From: Arenicola marina
Taxonomy: Eukaryota; Annelida; Polychaeta; Arenicolidae
Direction: 5' to 3'
NCBI GenBank assembly: GCA_964019135.1
Contig: OZ025250.1
Span: forward strand, 47,709,174-47,773,173
DNA length: 64,000 bases
A model generated the notes under the pieces. It saw only the letters and a program-made list of their open reading frames with translations. It was not told the origin of the DNA and ran no database searches. Both the position numbers and the translations under genes were made by a program. Position 1 is the first letter of the stretch, and each line of letters starts with the position of its first letter. This document shows positions 63,941-64,000 of this stretch, one piece after another.

Positions 63941-64000
63941 ACGGCTCCCGGGCATCAGGTTGTGGTCGCCCGTCTGCACGCTCCCATCCCACTCATTAAT
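63941..64000. other. Intron sequence at the window edge, paralog D
   Basis: CTGGACGGCTCCCGGG and CGTCTGCACGCTCCCAT match 44.59-44.65 kb of B, showing that paralog D continues rightward toward its terminal exon. Confidence 0.55.

Overview
The window is metazoan nuclear DNA. It has short exons separated by phase-1 introns with GT/AG borders, tRNA-derived SINEs, several LINE types, Ty3/Gypsy debris, and tandem repeats over roughly a third of its length. The mix suggests a marine lophotrochozoan, most likely a mollusc. That is an inference, because no species-diagnostic gene is present.

The organising theme is a rapidly rearranging cluster of immunoglobulin-superfamily receptor genes. A full copy can be assembled from the paralogs: a signal-peptide exon (M-K-V-E-S-I-V-G-V-L-type), a V-like Ig exon, a second Ig-like exon without the usual cysteines, a C2-like Ig exon, one or more Thr/Pro-rich stalk exons, a transmembrane exon, and four short cytoplasmic exons. 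The extracellular and transmembrane exons are symmetric 1-1 and could be skipped or duplicated without a frameshift. The tail carries an ITIM-type motif (VEYDVL), one or two YVNV motifs and YMNG (Grb2-type YxN), plus YAEL and YQDI/YQNI. A protein of about 500 residues with N-terminal Ig domains, stalk, TM and tyrosine-motif tail is laid out like immune or allorecognition receptors.

Layout. 1-18.5 kb: paralog A, open from V exon to stop; its signal exon lies to the left of the window. A 5.5-kb G-rich satellite and a decayed LINE sit in its intron 2. 18.7-31.7 kb: three successive copies of a promoter plus signal-exon block (ATGs at 19856, 24344, 28596). Each is followed by a minisatellite made from the exon-1 splice junction; two are also followed by large Ty3/Gypsy pol remnants and the third by a smaller one. 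The middle signal exon is split by a 2.6-kb TIR element. 31.75-36.5 kb: a 5'-truncated L1/Tx1-type LINE, antisense in intron 1 of paralog B. 36.7-44.9 kb: paralog B, with all exons present, three stalk exons and one in-frame stop in the second Ig-like exon. 46.3-54.3 kb: a convergent arrangement with a plus-strand signal exon and an orphan stalk exon facing a minus-strand V exon and signal exon (E). 55.2-61.7 kb: two GC-rich satellites (70-bp and about 136-bp units). 61.7-64 kb: the tail end of paralog D, whose main cytoplasmic exon is inverted relative to its neighbour.

Positions and splice sites were read by eye. No alignment, domain search or transcript evidence was available, and repeat boundaries are approximate.
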